From Aldrovandia affinis (taxonomy: Eukaryota; Chordata; Actinopteri; Notacanthiformes; Halosauridae), in NCBI GenBank assembly GCA_029706075.1, contig JAINUG010000026.1, positions 1,781,001-1,845,000 of the forward strand: 64,000 bases of DNA, read 5' to 3'. This document shows, piece after piece, positions 46,669-59,204 of this stretch. The notes under the pieces were generated by a model. It was given only the letters and a program-made list of their open reading frames with translations. It was not told the origin of the DNA and ran no database searches. Made by a program: the position numbers and the translations under genes. Position 1 is the first letter of the stretch; the number at the start of each line of letters is the position of its first letter.

Positions 46669-46801
46669 CTGAGTAGACCAGAATCCAGAGTGGAGGTGGA
46701 ATTTTCCATTTGGTTAGGAGGATTGATTCAAGATGGAGGGAGGGATTCCCATTAGGATTGATGGTGGACAGGGTTTTGGTCCAGGACGCAGGATCACCCA
46801 T
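46669..46801 (-). CDS. Candidate first coding exon (44 codons)
   Basis: On the minus strand an ATG at 46801 opens a frame of 44 codons plus one base (MGDPASWTKTLSTINPNGNP at the N-terminus, PPPLWILVYS at the end) that meets a strong splice donor, CTCAG|GTAAGA, at 46668. An in-frame TGA lies four codons before the ATG, and the upstream 90 bases are C-rich, as in a 5' UTR. I recognise no family, and no downstream exon was found in the window. It could equally be chance; intron-phase-1 donor quality is the main support. Confidence 0.22.
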
Positions 46802-47940
46802 GTAGAGGTTTCAGTGGAAGCAGAGGACCGGGAGGGTGGCGGGTGGGGGGGTGGCAGGGGAAAGAGCAAAGAAAGATGAAAAGCAGAATTAGTATTATTT
46901 AAAAAATCTACTTTATCAGAACGGGTTGGTGATCAAATTGGAGAAAAGCTCATGTGGACATGAATGGATGCACAGACATGCATTGCCACAGGATATTGTT
47001 CACTCTTATTCCTATACTCACATATACTGTCTCACCATTACACACTGCATTATTCACTGTCACTGCTGTATGCCTCACAAAATCAAATCTGACTTCAATC
47101 TCAGAATTGCAACCTTGGGAGTGGGGCATCATAGGCAATCACACTTAAAGTGTGATTCACTCTGTAATCATCAACAAACCTGTCTCAGCCCCTGCCAGTC
47201 CGCTGCACCTGACAGGCAGCGTCGAGTGAGTCAGAATAATTCTAAATCGGAATCCTAAAGGTCACCTTCCCGAGATGGAGCCGGTCCTCCCAGATCTCTA
47301 TTACATGAATAAGCCATGAGGAAAAAACTTGGTCCTGGGAATCTCCCTTGAGAGAACATATACAGAGCTCAGGAATGTAGTGCACTGATCTGAATATCAT
47401 TGGTACCAAAACTATAAACGTTACAACTGCGGCCCTTTGACGTGTACACAGCTCACTCTGATCCAGTAGAATACTGTACAAACGGACACACACTGACGTA
47501 TACGCAATACTTTTTTTGTTCGTGATGGCACTAAGAATGGATAGAATAGATATAAACTGAGTCTTTTATCTGAGTATTTCATGCAAATTTACTTGTATTA
47601 CTATACTTATTTTATTACTTACTCATCTGTCGGGATTATGGAATTAAGTGGGGGGAAAAAAACTATGAACACAACGCTCAAATGTTTTTCTGTTTATAAA
47701 AAATAGGTATGAATGGCCACCCAAGCCTCTCAACTACATCCCAAAGCTTCTCCAAAGTATTCTATTTTCTGTATCTCAGTTTCAACAGTATTTGCAACAA
47801 TCTGAGAGTACTGTACATTTGCCATAAATAAAGTTCATGAGGTGTTCCATCACTCAGTCTGAGGTGCACATACTGCTGGAGGACATACTGCAGATACACT
47901 GAAATGGTAATAAAGACATACTACGATATCAGAGATAATA
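46802..47940. other. No recognisable feature
   Basis: G-rich near 46830-46860, otherwise ordinary. Nothing identified. Confidence 0.4.
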
Positions 47941-47948
47941 ATAGGTAG

Positions 47949-48072
47949 CAGGGCCAGATCTAGGCATGTGCCTAGTGTCTAATTGCTACAGGCGGCCCAG
48001 ACAGAGGGATGAACATTTTTGTTCGAAAAAAATGGTTTGCCGAGTGTAGTCTATCCATTAAATCCGGCCCTG
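47949..48072. mobile_element. hAT MITE, 124 bp, perfect 8-bp duplication
   Basis: Ends CAGGGCCAGATCTAGGC and, inverted, CAGGGCCGGATTTAATGG. Flanked by identical ATAGGTAG (47941-47948 and 48073-48080). It is non-coding. CAGGGCC termini plus an 8-bp duplication are diagnostic of hAT mobilisation by a transposase supplied in trans. Confidence 0.9.
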
Positions 48073-48080
48073 ATAGGTAG

Positions 48081-51000
48081 GTGAACATTCAGACAGTACT
48101 ACATAGTAACAATGATTAACCATTCTCAACTGTATGATTGCATTAAAAATGTATCATTGCTCTTTGGCTTTTCCAAGATTTCTCCCACGGTGACAGAAAA
48201 TACAAAACTATAATGTTGTCAAAACACATTATGTATGTTTATTTTGTGAATTGTGATTTCAGTCAATTCAATAATATTTCACTTACTTTGTACTTATTCT
48301 GTATTCTGACGTACAATTAATATCAACATCAATATAAATGTTGACACAACTAGAATGATCTTACTTAGGAGGACACCTTAATAATTCAAAATAATGATCA
48401 TGAAGGCAGAGCTTAAATACAGTATGTTTTTCCTTATTTACATCTTTACTGAAGACATTCAAAAGGCTAGTGCTTTGTATTATTCCTTAAGTATGTGATG
48501 GGTTTTTCAGTAAGTAGACGTATTCTGGGTTAGTCCTGGAGGGAACAGTGTTTCTGGGTTAGAACTTAGAGGCAGGAGGAACATATGAAAACCACATCCG
48601 CATTGTTCACTGTCAGTTTTGTATCTGACTAGAATGTGTAGTGCTGTGGCACCTTAAAAAAAAAAAAAGTAAGGTCAGAGGGGAAAGGAATCAGGAAGTC
48701 AACAAACATGGATTCCCAACAAGCGCAGTCTCTAATTGACTAGCAAACAGTTAAAAGATTATTGCGTATAGGGAGGTAAACTTCTTTCAACTTTTGACGT
48801 GTGTTAATGGTATGGAAAAATGTGAAAAATGCTGTGGAAAAATAATAGATGGCCCTCCGCTCTCTCCGTTGTCCGTCAACGTATGAGCCCCATAGAAAAT
48901 GCATTAAATCCCTGTGTGGTTGCTCCCGATGTCACAGACTGCATAGTGCCCAAGATTAGTGCCTAAAAATTGCTGCAATTCTCTTGATGAATCAGATATG
49001 TCCTTTGGATTGTACTGGCATACCTCTTATTGAAGTTCCTGTGCTGTCCTTGGGTTTCCTGCAGTTCAGATCATTAAATGGGCTGGTTCATGAAAATCAA
49101 TTTCCAGTTATTATGTTCAATCAAAATACATGTAAAATTGAAGAATAATGACCCTGCCCTCTCACTAAAGAGTAAAAGCAACAATTATCGCTCCAAACAC
49201 TTTCCCCTGTCTGAGAAAAATAGATTTAATAACCCAAATCTCTTTATGTATTTAGTTACGTCATTAAAACCAAAGTTTGAATATGCATCTGTGATTTTTC
49301 CTGTATTACAGATGCATTACAATAGCAGATCTTGCAATGCCTGGGAAATGTGTTATAAATGGTTGCAATAACACCGAGGGCCAGATTTACGAAAGGATTG
49401 TGACTGCTTTTCCAATGCAAGAGCAGTCAATGCATGCACGCAATGTCTATATCAGATTTGCGAAATTGCGGTCGCAATGAGTCAAATCGCTATTAGGATG
49501 TAATTTGCAGGGGTTAAGTCACTTTGAAACTTTCCTTTAGATGAATAGTTAAATATTTTCATGCATATGTATACCTGAGGTGAACATGTTAAAACAGGGT
49601 GGACATTTTGTAAATTAGATTGATTAAGTATTCCGTCTGATTTACTCAATCATGCCTTAATTGCAACTCTCCTCTTTGCATGAGGATTTCCACAACTCTT
49701 GAAAACAGGTGGTATTTTATGAGCGCTGATATCACCTAGGCATTTCTCAATTCCCGTTTTGAATTGTGCTTTCCAAGGACCTAGTATACATGTTAACTAA
49801 ATGTAATATGTTGGTTGTACTATAATGTTTTCCTATTGCAAGAAAACTACACGTTATATAAGTTGCGTATGGTATTATTGCTACGTGCGATTACAAAATA
49901 AAATGAGCAAAACAGTCATTTCATGTCAGTGAAACCAGTTGTTAACTTTAGAAAACATTTTTGTTGGTACATCTTGACACAAACAGGTAAACCGCACTGT
50001 TTGTTACAAATGTAGTCTAGGACGGTTTAGACATGGACAAAAAGGTTGAGGAATAAATATGAACGGGAGGGAGATGCCTACTCTAACCAGACAATGGTGA
50101 GCTGTCATAATGTTGCCGCACATAAAAGCAGATGTTTTATAACTTAATTGACTGGGTTTTTTTACGTGTGACTCATATTCTATTTCTCTAGGCATTCAGA
50201 TTTTGTGTGATTTTATGTGTAAAAAAAAGTCATGAGCTTCATCACGTTAATGAAGTCACAACACCTGCCTCATTCTTTGCAATAAGAATGAAATGCAGAA
50301 CAGTCTGACAAAGCCTCAGACTTCTGTAGGAGACTTCACAGGGACCACAGTCACCCCTGATGAGGCACAGTTGTGTTTTCAACTGATGGATGTGAACGTT
50401 TTTATTGTTTATTAGCTGCCTGTTCACCAGTAATGGTTAACAGGTTTAGACATTTGCTTTAGGTGCGCAATAAAAGTAATACTGTATGTCAGCCAAATCA
50501 GCTTGTGTTGCTGCCAACAGTAGCAGAAGACATCCCACCTTTACAGGTGAGACTCTGCTATGTATGCAGCATATTCCCCAACAGGCAACTGTGTTTCTTT
50601 ACATGCACATAAAACAGGATTACACACAATGCACATTATGAATTCTTCTACATAAGGTTAAAGGTTTCATATCCCACTGCTTATCAGTATATTGTTGCAT
50701 ACAGCTGAGTGGCATGCATAAATTATTTTGAATATAAATTAAATGAGTTTCAAAAATCAACTCGTTTGAGAGCATGGATTACTTTTCACCATTAAAGCTG
50801 CCTGGCACACATTCACAATTTTTATCTTCTCCAGCTGGGGAAAATCTCCCCAAAAGTGTCTCTATATCTAAAAGAGAGATGAAAACTGGACTAGCCATTT
50901 AAATGGACCAACTTAGACAAATATCTGTACGTCCATTAAATATCAATACAGTGATCTATTCCATGGCAATGAATGTGGAGGTGCAAAGCATTTGTTTTGA

Positions 51001-51645
51001 CATTTCAAACACTTTCCCACTGCTGCCATCAGTACGATATGGACTAGCCCTTTCTAGTGACACATGCCTTTGAACTGGGCCACTAGGGAACTCACCTACC
51101 AAATAAACAGTCATGATAAACCGCCACTGACATTTTTGCAACACACTCTGACATTAAACCTAATGGATTTATTGACATTTTATTTTTGTTATGTTTCCTG
51201 TGGGGAAAAAAGCCCATGAAGAAACTATTATTCTCCCTTATTATCTGGTCGGTATATGTCTGTGTGTCACAAGGGTGACAGGCCTTTCTAAGTATGGAAA
51301 ACTTGATACCTGATTTGTTGCCTTATTCATTATTCAGGCCTGTTTTGAATGTGCAAATTGAATAATTGGAGTTGGCTAGCTCTGTTTTTCCTCTATTCTC
51401 CACACAATGACTACTGTAGGCTTCTGGTCATAGTCAGCTAGTAACATAGCCAAAGCTCAATCCTGCAATGAACTAAGAAACTAGGGCACCTGAGCAGCTG
51501 TGTTTGACCCTCTGATACAATGTAAGAGGACAACCATCCAGGGTCCTGTAAAGGCTGGTTGGAATATGAGCTGCATACTTCATGTAAGGTGTAACATTTG
51601 AAGTAAGTATACTTAATTCATCTCTTCCTCTCCTGCATTGTGCCA

Positions 51646-51683
<38 letters not shown>

Positions 51684-53352
51684 TTAGAGAGCTGTACATA
51701 ACTATAGTAACTTTATATTGATATTTTAATGTCAAGGTGAAAGTGTTCAAAGCATAAAGCCCTCACCATTTTTTTCCCTTTTACTTTCACCTCAGTATAG
51801 TTATGGCTTCATTCCATGATGTAGCACTCATATCAAGTGTCGTAGAACCTCTGTCTCCTTGCCAGAAATGGATAAGCAATTCCCTCTGCTCTCATAAGCT
51901 GAAGGGTGGCTTGGTCAGGATTTTGTTTCCTCTACACCCACGGCTCGAGTGTGTGTGTATGTGTGTGTGTGTGGTGTGCGCATATACAGTATATGCATAT
52001 TTGCATGCAAGTGATCAAGGCACATGAGCCAAGGGTATAATTAGATTGATTGCTCATTATTCGATTCAGGGCATGAGAGAGTTTCAATTTATTTTCATAA
52101 TAAACCCTGGAAAGCTTTGTGAAGTGCTCTAATAATGTCACAAAAAGGCAGTCTCCATTCTGTGGTCAGAACTGCACTAACAGAACTTTCTTTACAAAGT
52201 TATGCACATCAAACCACTCTCAAGGTCACAGTATCCTGCTGTGGAAATCCAGGCAAAGTATTTGGATTGATATTGTATATATTTTGCAAATAGCAGGACA
52301 GGACAGGACTCAAAGTCTGATGAAAGTGTTCAATCTGCCCCCCAAATAACCAATAAAGCACATATATACTGGCACTATTTTTCCATAACGTTAGAGCAGT
52401 TATCACTATCAGAATGACAATTACTCACGGGCAGGCACTAATTTGGGAACAGTCTACTGTTCTAATCAATCCTATTTCCTGAATTTGCCACTAGCCACTG
52501 AGCCTGGGTCAATTCTTTTTTTCCCCTCCTAATGAATCAAGTGACAGTAAAAATAAAATGAAGTAAAATGAAAACAGCATTGTGACTCAATGGACTGTAT
52601 TAAATATGTACTAGTTATACTACCAGTAGAACACCATCTGTGTGTATTAATTTTGTTCTGTGTGTATTAATTTTGTAAACACAGGTACAGTATCTGTGTA
52701 TCTGTGTCAGTTTGTACACACAGATACAAAGCTGGCTATACACACAGTTAGGCAGCTCTGCTATTATATATTGTCAAAAACAACAAAGTTACAATAATTA
52801 TGAATCAGGCATTAATGTGTCATCCATTTGGTATACAATCTATGGCTATAAAACCACCAGTGTTGACTACAGCAGCAATGTAAACAATGCGATTGTATTT
52901 ACAATATTTAACAGCAGAGTTGGCTAACTAGCTACGTATATATATATATTTTATTCAAGCTTAGTAGCTGCAGTGTAACAATAAATTGCACCTACCAAGC
53001 TTGCAGAAACTTCGGTGGGTGACTTCACCGCGCCAGTAGCCTCTCATATATGGGATTTGGATCACCTCTGCTAGCTTTCCAGTATAACAGTGGCATAACA
53101 GTGACTTGCCTATGGAGTGTTATTATTAGCCATATCATTGACCTCCATTGACACATCAGTGGCCGCCTTTCACCAATCATTCGCCTCATTTTTGGCATGA
53201 TCCACCCCTACATACTGCGTGAGGCAGTTAATTTAATTCAGGAGACTTTAATTTTAATCGCCTGTGACACTGGGAGAGGCGGAGGAAGGAGTAGAGAGGA
53301 CTGCGCCTCCATTTAGGCTGCTGCTGTCAGGTTCTCCTGTTCCGTCCCACAG
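48081..53352. other. Long repeat-poor, gene-free stretch
   Basis: AT-rich, with few landmarks: A12 at 48657-48668, (TG)n(AG)n at 51645-51685 and a second TG run at 51950-51974. The minisatellite-like doubling TCTGTGTGTATTAATTTTGT occurs twice at 52637-52675. No exon or transposon is recognised. Near 49380, GGGCCAGATTTACGAAAGG is hAT-end-like but has no partner. Confidence 0.4.
51645..51685. repeat. (TG)n(AG)n microsatellite
   Basis: A compound run of TG followed by AG dinucleotides. Confidence 0.9.
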
Positions 53353-53399
53353 CCTGGAGAGTACTACAGGACCTTGAACAGCAGCGGCCTCACCTACAG
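53353..53399 (+). CDS. Candidate internal exon (47 nt)
   Basis: A pyrimidine-rich tract ending CCGTCCCACAG precedes, and the donor CTACAG|GTAGGC follows. One frame reads PGEYYRTLNSSGLTYR across the exon. It lies in a GC-richer island. No family is recognised, no partner exons were found, and such a short exon could be chance. Confidence 0.15.
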
Positions 53400-54270
53400 G
53401 TAGGCTCACCTGAGGCTGATCAGCAATTAACTCAGGTGTTAGCCATTGCCTTTGTTAGGCCATTATAGAAGCACAGTCTGCCATGCTCTGAATGCGTTTC
53501 TCAATTTTTCAGTGGTTATAAAGATCACTATGATGAGTGTGCTAGCTAGTTTCTTAGCATTACTGCTGGCAGGGAGAAAGTGGCTGTCAGTGGTCTGTCA
53601 GACGGGTTTGTAGCTATAGTTGAGTGTACACTCCTGTGCCAATCAGCCTGTACTCGGTGTAGATAGAAGTTGACTAATGCTGATTTAAAATCTTGTTAAG
53701 ATTAGGATTTGGGCAAATATTTATTGATTTATTTCCACATTTATTCATGTATTTTCACATTTCATTATTTTTATATGTATTTCTATTTAGAATTCATGAA
53801 TTAATTAATATTGTAACATTTCGTCAGTGGTGGCTAGCAGACCTAATCGAAAACAAATGTTACAACCACTGACTCTGGGATAGATCAAGTAGAGGATTCA
53901 ATGTGGTATGGTATATTGTTATATGGTAATTGTATTTTAAATAAAGCTGGTTTCTTTTAATTGTATGGCTTGATGGCAATTTGGTGCAGGAGATGAAACT
54001 GGCTATATTTGGATTAGGCTACACCCTTTATTGAATTTGTTACATGCATCAGTAGTTTTTCAGTAACAGGGCATTAGTTACATAGATTGCGGTCATATTG
54101 TGCAGAACACCATGCAGGTACCTGTACTGAATATTGAATACAAAAAAATATTTACAAGCTTAAACAGTTAAATATGGCGGAAATAATGTGCCAATATGCA
54201 TTAATTAAATATAAAGTGAAATTACAACTTTGGCAATAGAGTGAACTAATTGGAAATCAATTAAAGACTA
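53400..54270. other. No recognisable feature
   Basis: AT-rich. CAGTGG(C/T) motifs at 53158 and 53831 resemble hAT ends but are in the same orientation and lack duplications. Confidence 0.4.
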
Positions 54271-54274
54271 CACT

Positions 54275-55450
54275 GTTATTAAATGCATGTACACAGAGAA
54301 CAAGTGCCCAATAAGAATTGGCAACAAAGTTGGATAGAGTGCTTCGAACAGGGCTGTCTGTCGTGTGAGTCCAACACTGTTCAATATCTACATAAATTAG
54401 TTAACAATGCTTTTGCAACAGCCCCTGGCCTCACACAACATAACACAGAAATCAAATGTTTATTCTTTATGCAGATGACCTGGTTCTGCTGTCTCCCACA
54501 GAACAGGGACTATAGCGCTAGAACCTAGCACTGCTGTCAATGCCAGATCTGCACCCAGGCGGTACTTAATGAAAAAAATAATAATGATCTTCCAAGAAAA
54601 GGCCAAATGTCAGGAAAACAGATAGTGCTGTACACTAGGCAGCCTCGCCCTAGAGCACACCCTAAATTAGATCTAATTTGCTCTGACAATCAGTGCATCA
54701 GAGAGCTTTCACATGGCATTGAGTGTAGCAAAGAAAAAAACAGGAAGAGCACTGGATGCAACCAAGAGAAGACAAATTATAAATATACCCATTTCCACTT
54801 TATTCCAGCTCATTGTGCTGTACAGAAGTGAGATTTGGGGTCCACAACTACACTAAGTTTTACACACATCCAAAGGAACCCTTTATGCAGAATATTGTAC
54901 ACATATATTATATTGTGTGTGCAGAAGAAAACTCCAAATAATGCATTTGGGCAGAATTAGTTCTCATTAATAATAAATACCCCAAAATAGATTGCTACAA
55001 TTCTGGATGCACCTAATCCCACCCAAATCCCCAACAACCCAAGAGGGAGAAAGAAAGAAAGAGAGAGGGAGAGAGAGATGTCAGAGTTGTACTGAGGTCA
55101 AGAAGCTAATATTGAACACATTGTTATTCCAATGTTTTCCAATTTTGAAACCATGTTCTCAGAATTGGAATAAAGACCAGGAAGCACACAGTAGTTTCAA
55201 AAATAATTGTATTTTTTCCACCTTTCCACATAAAACATGTATAATGTTGGAGAGACAAAGAGAGACAGTATAATGTGCTGTGCAGCTACTAACATCAATA
55301 AGTTCTGAATCAGTGGACTGAGGGACTATTGAAGGTAAAGCAAACCCAAAACATTAGTTTCCTTTTTATTGTTGTTTTATTTGAACCTTTTTTTAGTTAC
55401 GTTTATTTGTGTTATTCTCACAGTTCAGATAGGGAAACATTGGAGCCACA
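54275..55450 (+). mobile_element. Decayed non-LTR retrotransposon (LINE), 3' half
   Basis: Contains the remnant of the reverse transcriptase with its YADD motif, the C-terminal region and a 3' end shared with 14570-14740. The clade is uncertain: the protein resembles fish L1/Tx1-like ORF2 more than the L2 element at 18.7 kb. 5'-truncated. Confidence 0.8.
54330..55060 (+). pseudogene. LINE reverse transcriptase fragment (YADD)
   Basis: SPTLFNIYIN (54368-54397) is the RT segment before the active site. After a frameshift, FILYADDLVLLSP carries the catalytic YADD at 54468-54479. Then, in shifting frames, IMIFQEKAKCQ, LTISASESFHMA, YRSEIWGPQLH and FWMHLIPPKSP follow the order seen in fish LINE ORF2 C-termini. 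Multiple frameshifts and stops. It would have copied the LINE RNA at the target site. Confidence 0.8.
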
Positions 55451-56592
55451 ATAGGCAAAGTTTATGTGAGATCGGTAAACTGCATGATTCTGAGTGTCTT
55501 TCAAGGACAGCCACAGAGAAGTGGTCATAATTCCTATTTAAATCCTGTCAAAGGGCTGTGAGACAAATCCACTTCAAAACGTCTGCCATTCTTGTGATTA
55601 TCTGCTCTGGGCTGGGTGACAGCCTTCAATGTCCTGGGGAGCATGGGGGGACAGGGGACGGGGGGGGGGCTCTGTTGGCACTGAAGAGGACTTAATGTCT
55701 GCTCTGCGATGAAGGGTCTCGGTGTCTGTCTGGAGTGCTCCAATCTTTCATCTGGTGGAGTTTACACAAACTTTGCCCACTGTGGTCCCCCATGACTGGG
55801 CCAACAGAGGGCAGGGTAGAAGGTAGCCAGGCAGCATGGGTCGGGAACGGAGGGGTATGGGGTAGAGGGCCGGATAAGTAAAAGAGTGGGGCTGGGGGAG
55901 TCTACTCAGGAGGTTCCATAAACATCTAAATCTGGTCATGCACATGGCCAGTAGCTGACACCTACCCGGCGGTTAACCTCTGTCCTCCCCAGGGAATGTG
56001 TAAAAGGAAAACTAGACGGAAATACTTAGAGGTTTTGAACCACAGCCTCTCAACACATTTATTTACAGGTGTTGATTTAATTGTGTTTAAGACAACAGCT
56101 TTCAGTCCGATGCATTGGGTGTCAGTGTCTTTTGTAGCTCTACGCTTTAATAAGTGAATACAATAAATCTCATAAGGCACAATAAAGAGGCCCAGAAGAG
56201 ACAATGCATATCTCATATGTAATCTGCCCCAGGGCACCAGCTGCAGGCTTGAAAACTGCAGTATTTATCTATCTCTAAATGGGTTCTTGTTCTTCTTAAT
56301 GGTTCTTTCACCCCTGTGGGAATCTCTGAATATCGGTGTGCATGTGTTTATAAGAGCCAAGGTTTTGCACTTTCAGAAATGCTGTAAATAATTCAATGTG
56401 GTGCAAATTTCAGTCATGGGCTGATAGACAGAGGTTTACAGTTTTTTTTGTTTTTGTAAAATGTAAATCCGTAGGGGAGAAAAGGTTTGTTATCGTTGTG
56501 TTTGTTATGTTTTTTCATCATACATATGTCATTAGGATTGTTTTTTGTCATTTTGTCAAAAATAGTGGAAAAAAAAGAACTAATCCAGAACT
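55451..56592. other. No recognisable feature
   Basis: A G9 run near 55661 and ordinary sequence. Short frames only. Confidence 0.4.
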
Positions 56593-56605
56593 AATCACAA
56601 ACTAT

Positions 56606-56970
56606 CCATCCATCCATCCATTGTCTAAGCCGCTTATTCCTGGTCAGGGTCGCGGGGGGGGTGCTGGAGCCTATCCCAGCATGCGTTCCGGGCGAGAGGC
56701 AGGAATACACCCTGGACAGGTCGCCAATCCATCGCAGGGCACACACACCATTCACTCACACACTCATACCTACGGGCAATTTAGACTCTCCAATTAGCCT
56801 AACGTGCATGTCTTTGGACTGTGGGAAGAAACCGGAGTACCCGGAGGAAACCCACGCGGACACGGGGAGAACATGCAAACTCCGCACAGAAAGGCCCCCG
56901 GCCTGGATTCGAACCCGAGACCTTCTTGCTGTGAGGCGACAGTGCTATCCACTGCACCACCGTGCCGCCC
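56606..56970 (-). mobile_element. tRNA-headed retroposon with (ATGG)n tail (family C)
   Basis: On the minus strand: GGCGGCACGGTGGTGCAGTG with GATAGCACTGTCGCCTCAC (A box), GGTCTCGGGTTCGAATCCAG (B box), then TTTGCATGTTCTCCCCGTGT, GGTTTCCTCCGGGTACTCCG, GACCTGTCCAGGGTGTATTC, TAAGCGGCTTAGAC and a (ATGG)n tail. This is a very common fish sequence, either a SINE or the 3' end of an RTE-type LINE with a tRNA-like start. Perfect 13-bp duplications AATCACAAACTAT at 56593-56605 and 56971-56983. Confidence 0.92.
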
Positions 56971-57062
56971 AATCACAAACTATTCACTATAATTACACTG
57001 AGATACCCACACTATTCACTATAATTACACTGAGAAGCACAAACTATTCATTATAATTAGGG
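56971..57062. repeat. Small satellite cluster related to 59.2 kb array
   Basis: Three diverged units of ACAAACTATTCACTATAATT followed by ACACTGAGA. They share the CTATTCACT.. AATTACACT core with the 35-bp array at 59205-59985. The SINE at 56606-56970 is inserted in the first unit. Confidence 0.8.
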
Positions 57063-57402
57063 CCTAGAAAAAATGTTGGGTTGCTATCAGGCATGTATTT
57101 TAGTCCTCCATCATCAATGGGTGATGGAGCTTCAAGCTACATGTCAAGTTAGTCAGCTAATTAAGTTCAGTTCAGTCATTCAGTTACTACTTAATCAGGC
57201 ACACGAGAAGAATTACAGCGTAGTGTTTATATTCGTTGACACTTATCACAGACATGCAGTGTATTAGACATGCGAAAAAGTCCACCAAGAACATTTAAAA
57301 TAGTCTTCCTTTGAAGAGGTGGGAAATGTTGATAGAAACTGAGCAACCTGCCCTATCCATCTCAATGTTTCATTTTCTGTGTTTTTGTGTGTTTCTTTGA
57401 AG

Positions 57403-58852
57403 AGATAGTTCACCCAAACTCGATGCAAGTATAATTTTATTTACTTTCAACACAATGTACTACTCGTATAGCTTTGTCGGGACAGTGAAGTTAGAATACA
57501 AATGGTGTATGCCCTGAATCCAGTAGCCTTAACAGTCAAATTCCCTTGTTTAAAGTTGCGTGTTAAAACCCCTTCACTTATCCTACATGTACAATATATT
57601 TATTTGATTTAATATAATAATTACGACACAGGATACCAATTATCAATTAAATCACAGAATTTGTTGATAGGCAGAGCAATCTGGTGGGTCAACCTTCATC
57701 AAAATATACAACTAACAATTCAATTAAAATTAACAGCTGGTTTATTAAGTTACAACAGTTAGACAAAGTATTCAACATCCGATCTACAGGTTCAACTACC
57801 ATAACAAATGCTAAATCCTAGACATAATATTGACATGTAACAATCACAAAAGAGATAAAATGGAAGAAAATGATACCAAGCTTGTCTCTCTCCAAAAAAA
57901 GCAAAAATATGCAACCGAGGTGTGAGCTGGAACCAAATCTTCCAAGAAAAGGAAACCTGTAGAATTCCACCAAAATCTGCCTCGAGCCACGAACAGGTCA
58001 CACTTTAAGTGTTTGGAGGGGGGGGGGTTGTCTCACTCCCTTCTTAGCCCATAATTTACAATTTGGGGGAAGGTCCAGCGCAAGCCAGGTTCATATTTTT
58101 ATATTTTTGTTTTGGGTCACTTACTACCACAAGATACTTTTCAAGGTTGCCATTGATATGTTCCTCTCATGTTGAGAATCGTGGTGATATCAAACATCAC
58201 TAGGGCCTGGGGAAGCCAACTTCATTTATACAGAGATGTTGGTTGAGCTAATATTTGGAGAGGCATAATGTGCTCAAGAATATGGCTACCAAGTGACGAG
58301 GTCAATCATACCATGTAATGTAAAATGTAATGTAAATGTATACCATGTGCCCTGGCCTCACTCACAGAGCAGTAAACCCGCCAATGTTTGCCCCACTCTG
58401 CCTGCGCAGAATGACTAAAATGCACCTCCCCGACAGCTTGGTAGCATTGATGTCCAAAAACAATGGAAGTTTATGTACCGCAAGTAGCATGTTTGAAATT
58501 CCATGTCACAAACTTGAACTTCTGACATCTTAGCTGATATTATTTTTGTATAAGCACGTAGTTTCAAAAAGTAAAATTTTCCCATTTCAGCAGACTTTTC
58601 TAAGCTACAATTAAAGTACCATCCAGTATTATATACATGTTCAACTTAAAAATTAACCTGAGTGACTGAGTGACCTGTTTAGAAGTTACTGGGAAGAAAT
58701 TTTGGCATGCAATTTCAAGCTATTGCAGGTACATAGATTCCCATTGTTGTCAGTCGGTACATTTTCTAAGAACTCTTTGGATGTGTAGTACATTGATTTG
58801 GAAGGAAAAATATCTATATATTTACATTTATTTTGGATGAACAATCATTTTA
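57403..58852. mobile_element. Inverted-repeat DNA element, ~1.45 kb
   Basis: The left end GATAGTTCACCCAAACTCGA, then ATGCAAGTATAATTTTATTT and CTTTCAACACAATGTACTAC, pairs with the right end read inverted (GTTCATCCAAAATAAATGTA ... CCAAATCAATGTACTAC), an imperfect arm of ~60 bp. The interior has no transposase-like frame. The terminus type is frequent in fish nonautonomous elements. A G-run lies at 58017-58028. A solitary end of the same family lies at 8376-8440. Confidence 0.65.
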
Positions 58853-59204
58853 AGTGTTGATCTATAGTAATATTTCTTGTGTGGTCTAAAGATAAGTAAA
58901 TTAAATTAAACCTATGTGGTATGTAATGTACCAGTAGGATATTGTTTTACTCTGTCATTCCTTGAAATGCGTCTTGATGTTTTTAGTACGCCATGTTTCA
59001 TCTCCTCCACAATTACTCTTGAAAGCATAATTGTTTTATTTTGGGTTGTTTTAGTCCCTAATTGTATAACTAGTCACATGTCTGTGCAGATTGCCACATG
59101 ATTGCTTAAATTGGAGTGACTACAGGGACACCTGGAGAGTACCTGCTGAAATTAAGCTTGACAGCCCAGATGGTCAAGTGCTTGAGCTTTTCTCCAGGCC
59201 CTAA
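58853..59204. other. No recognisable feature
   Basis: AT-rich spacer before the satellite array. Confidence 0.4.

Noticed and set aside
49378-49500. hAT-like end GGGCCAGATTTACGAAAGG
   Set aside because: No inverted partner or duplication found downstream.
53158-53845. hAT element between CAGTGGCC (53158) and CAGTGGTGG (53831)
   Set aside because: Both motifs are in the same orientation, and no 8-bp duplication is present.
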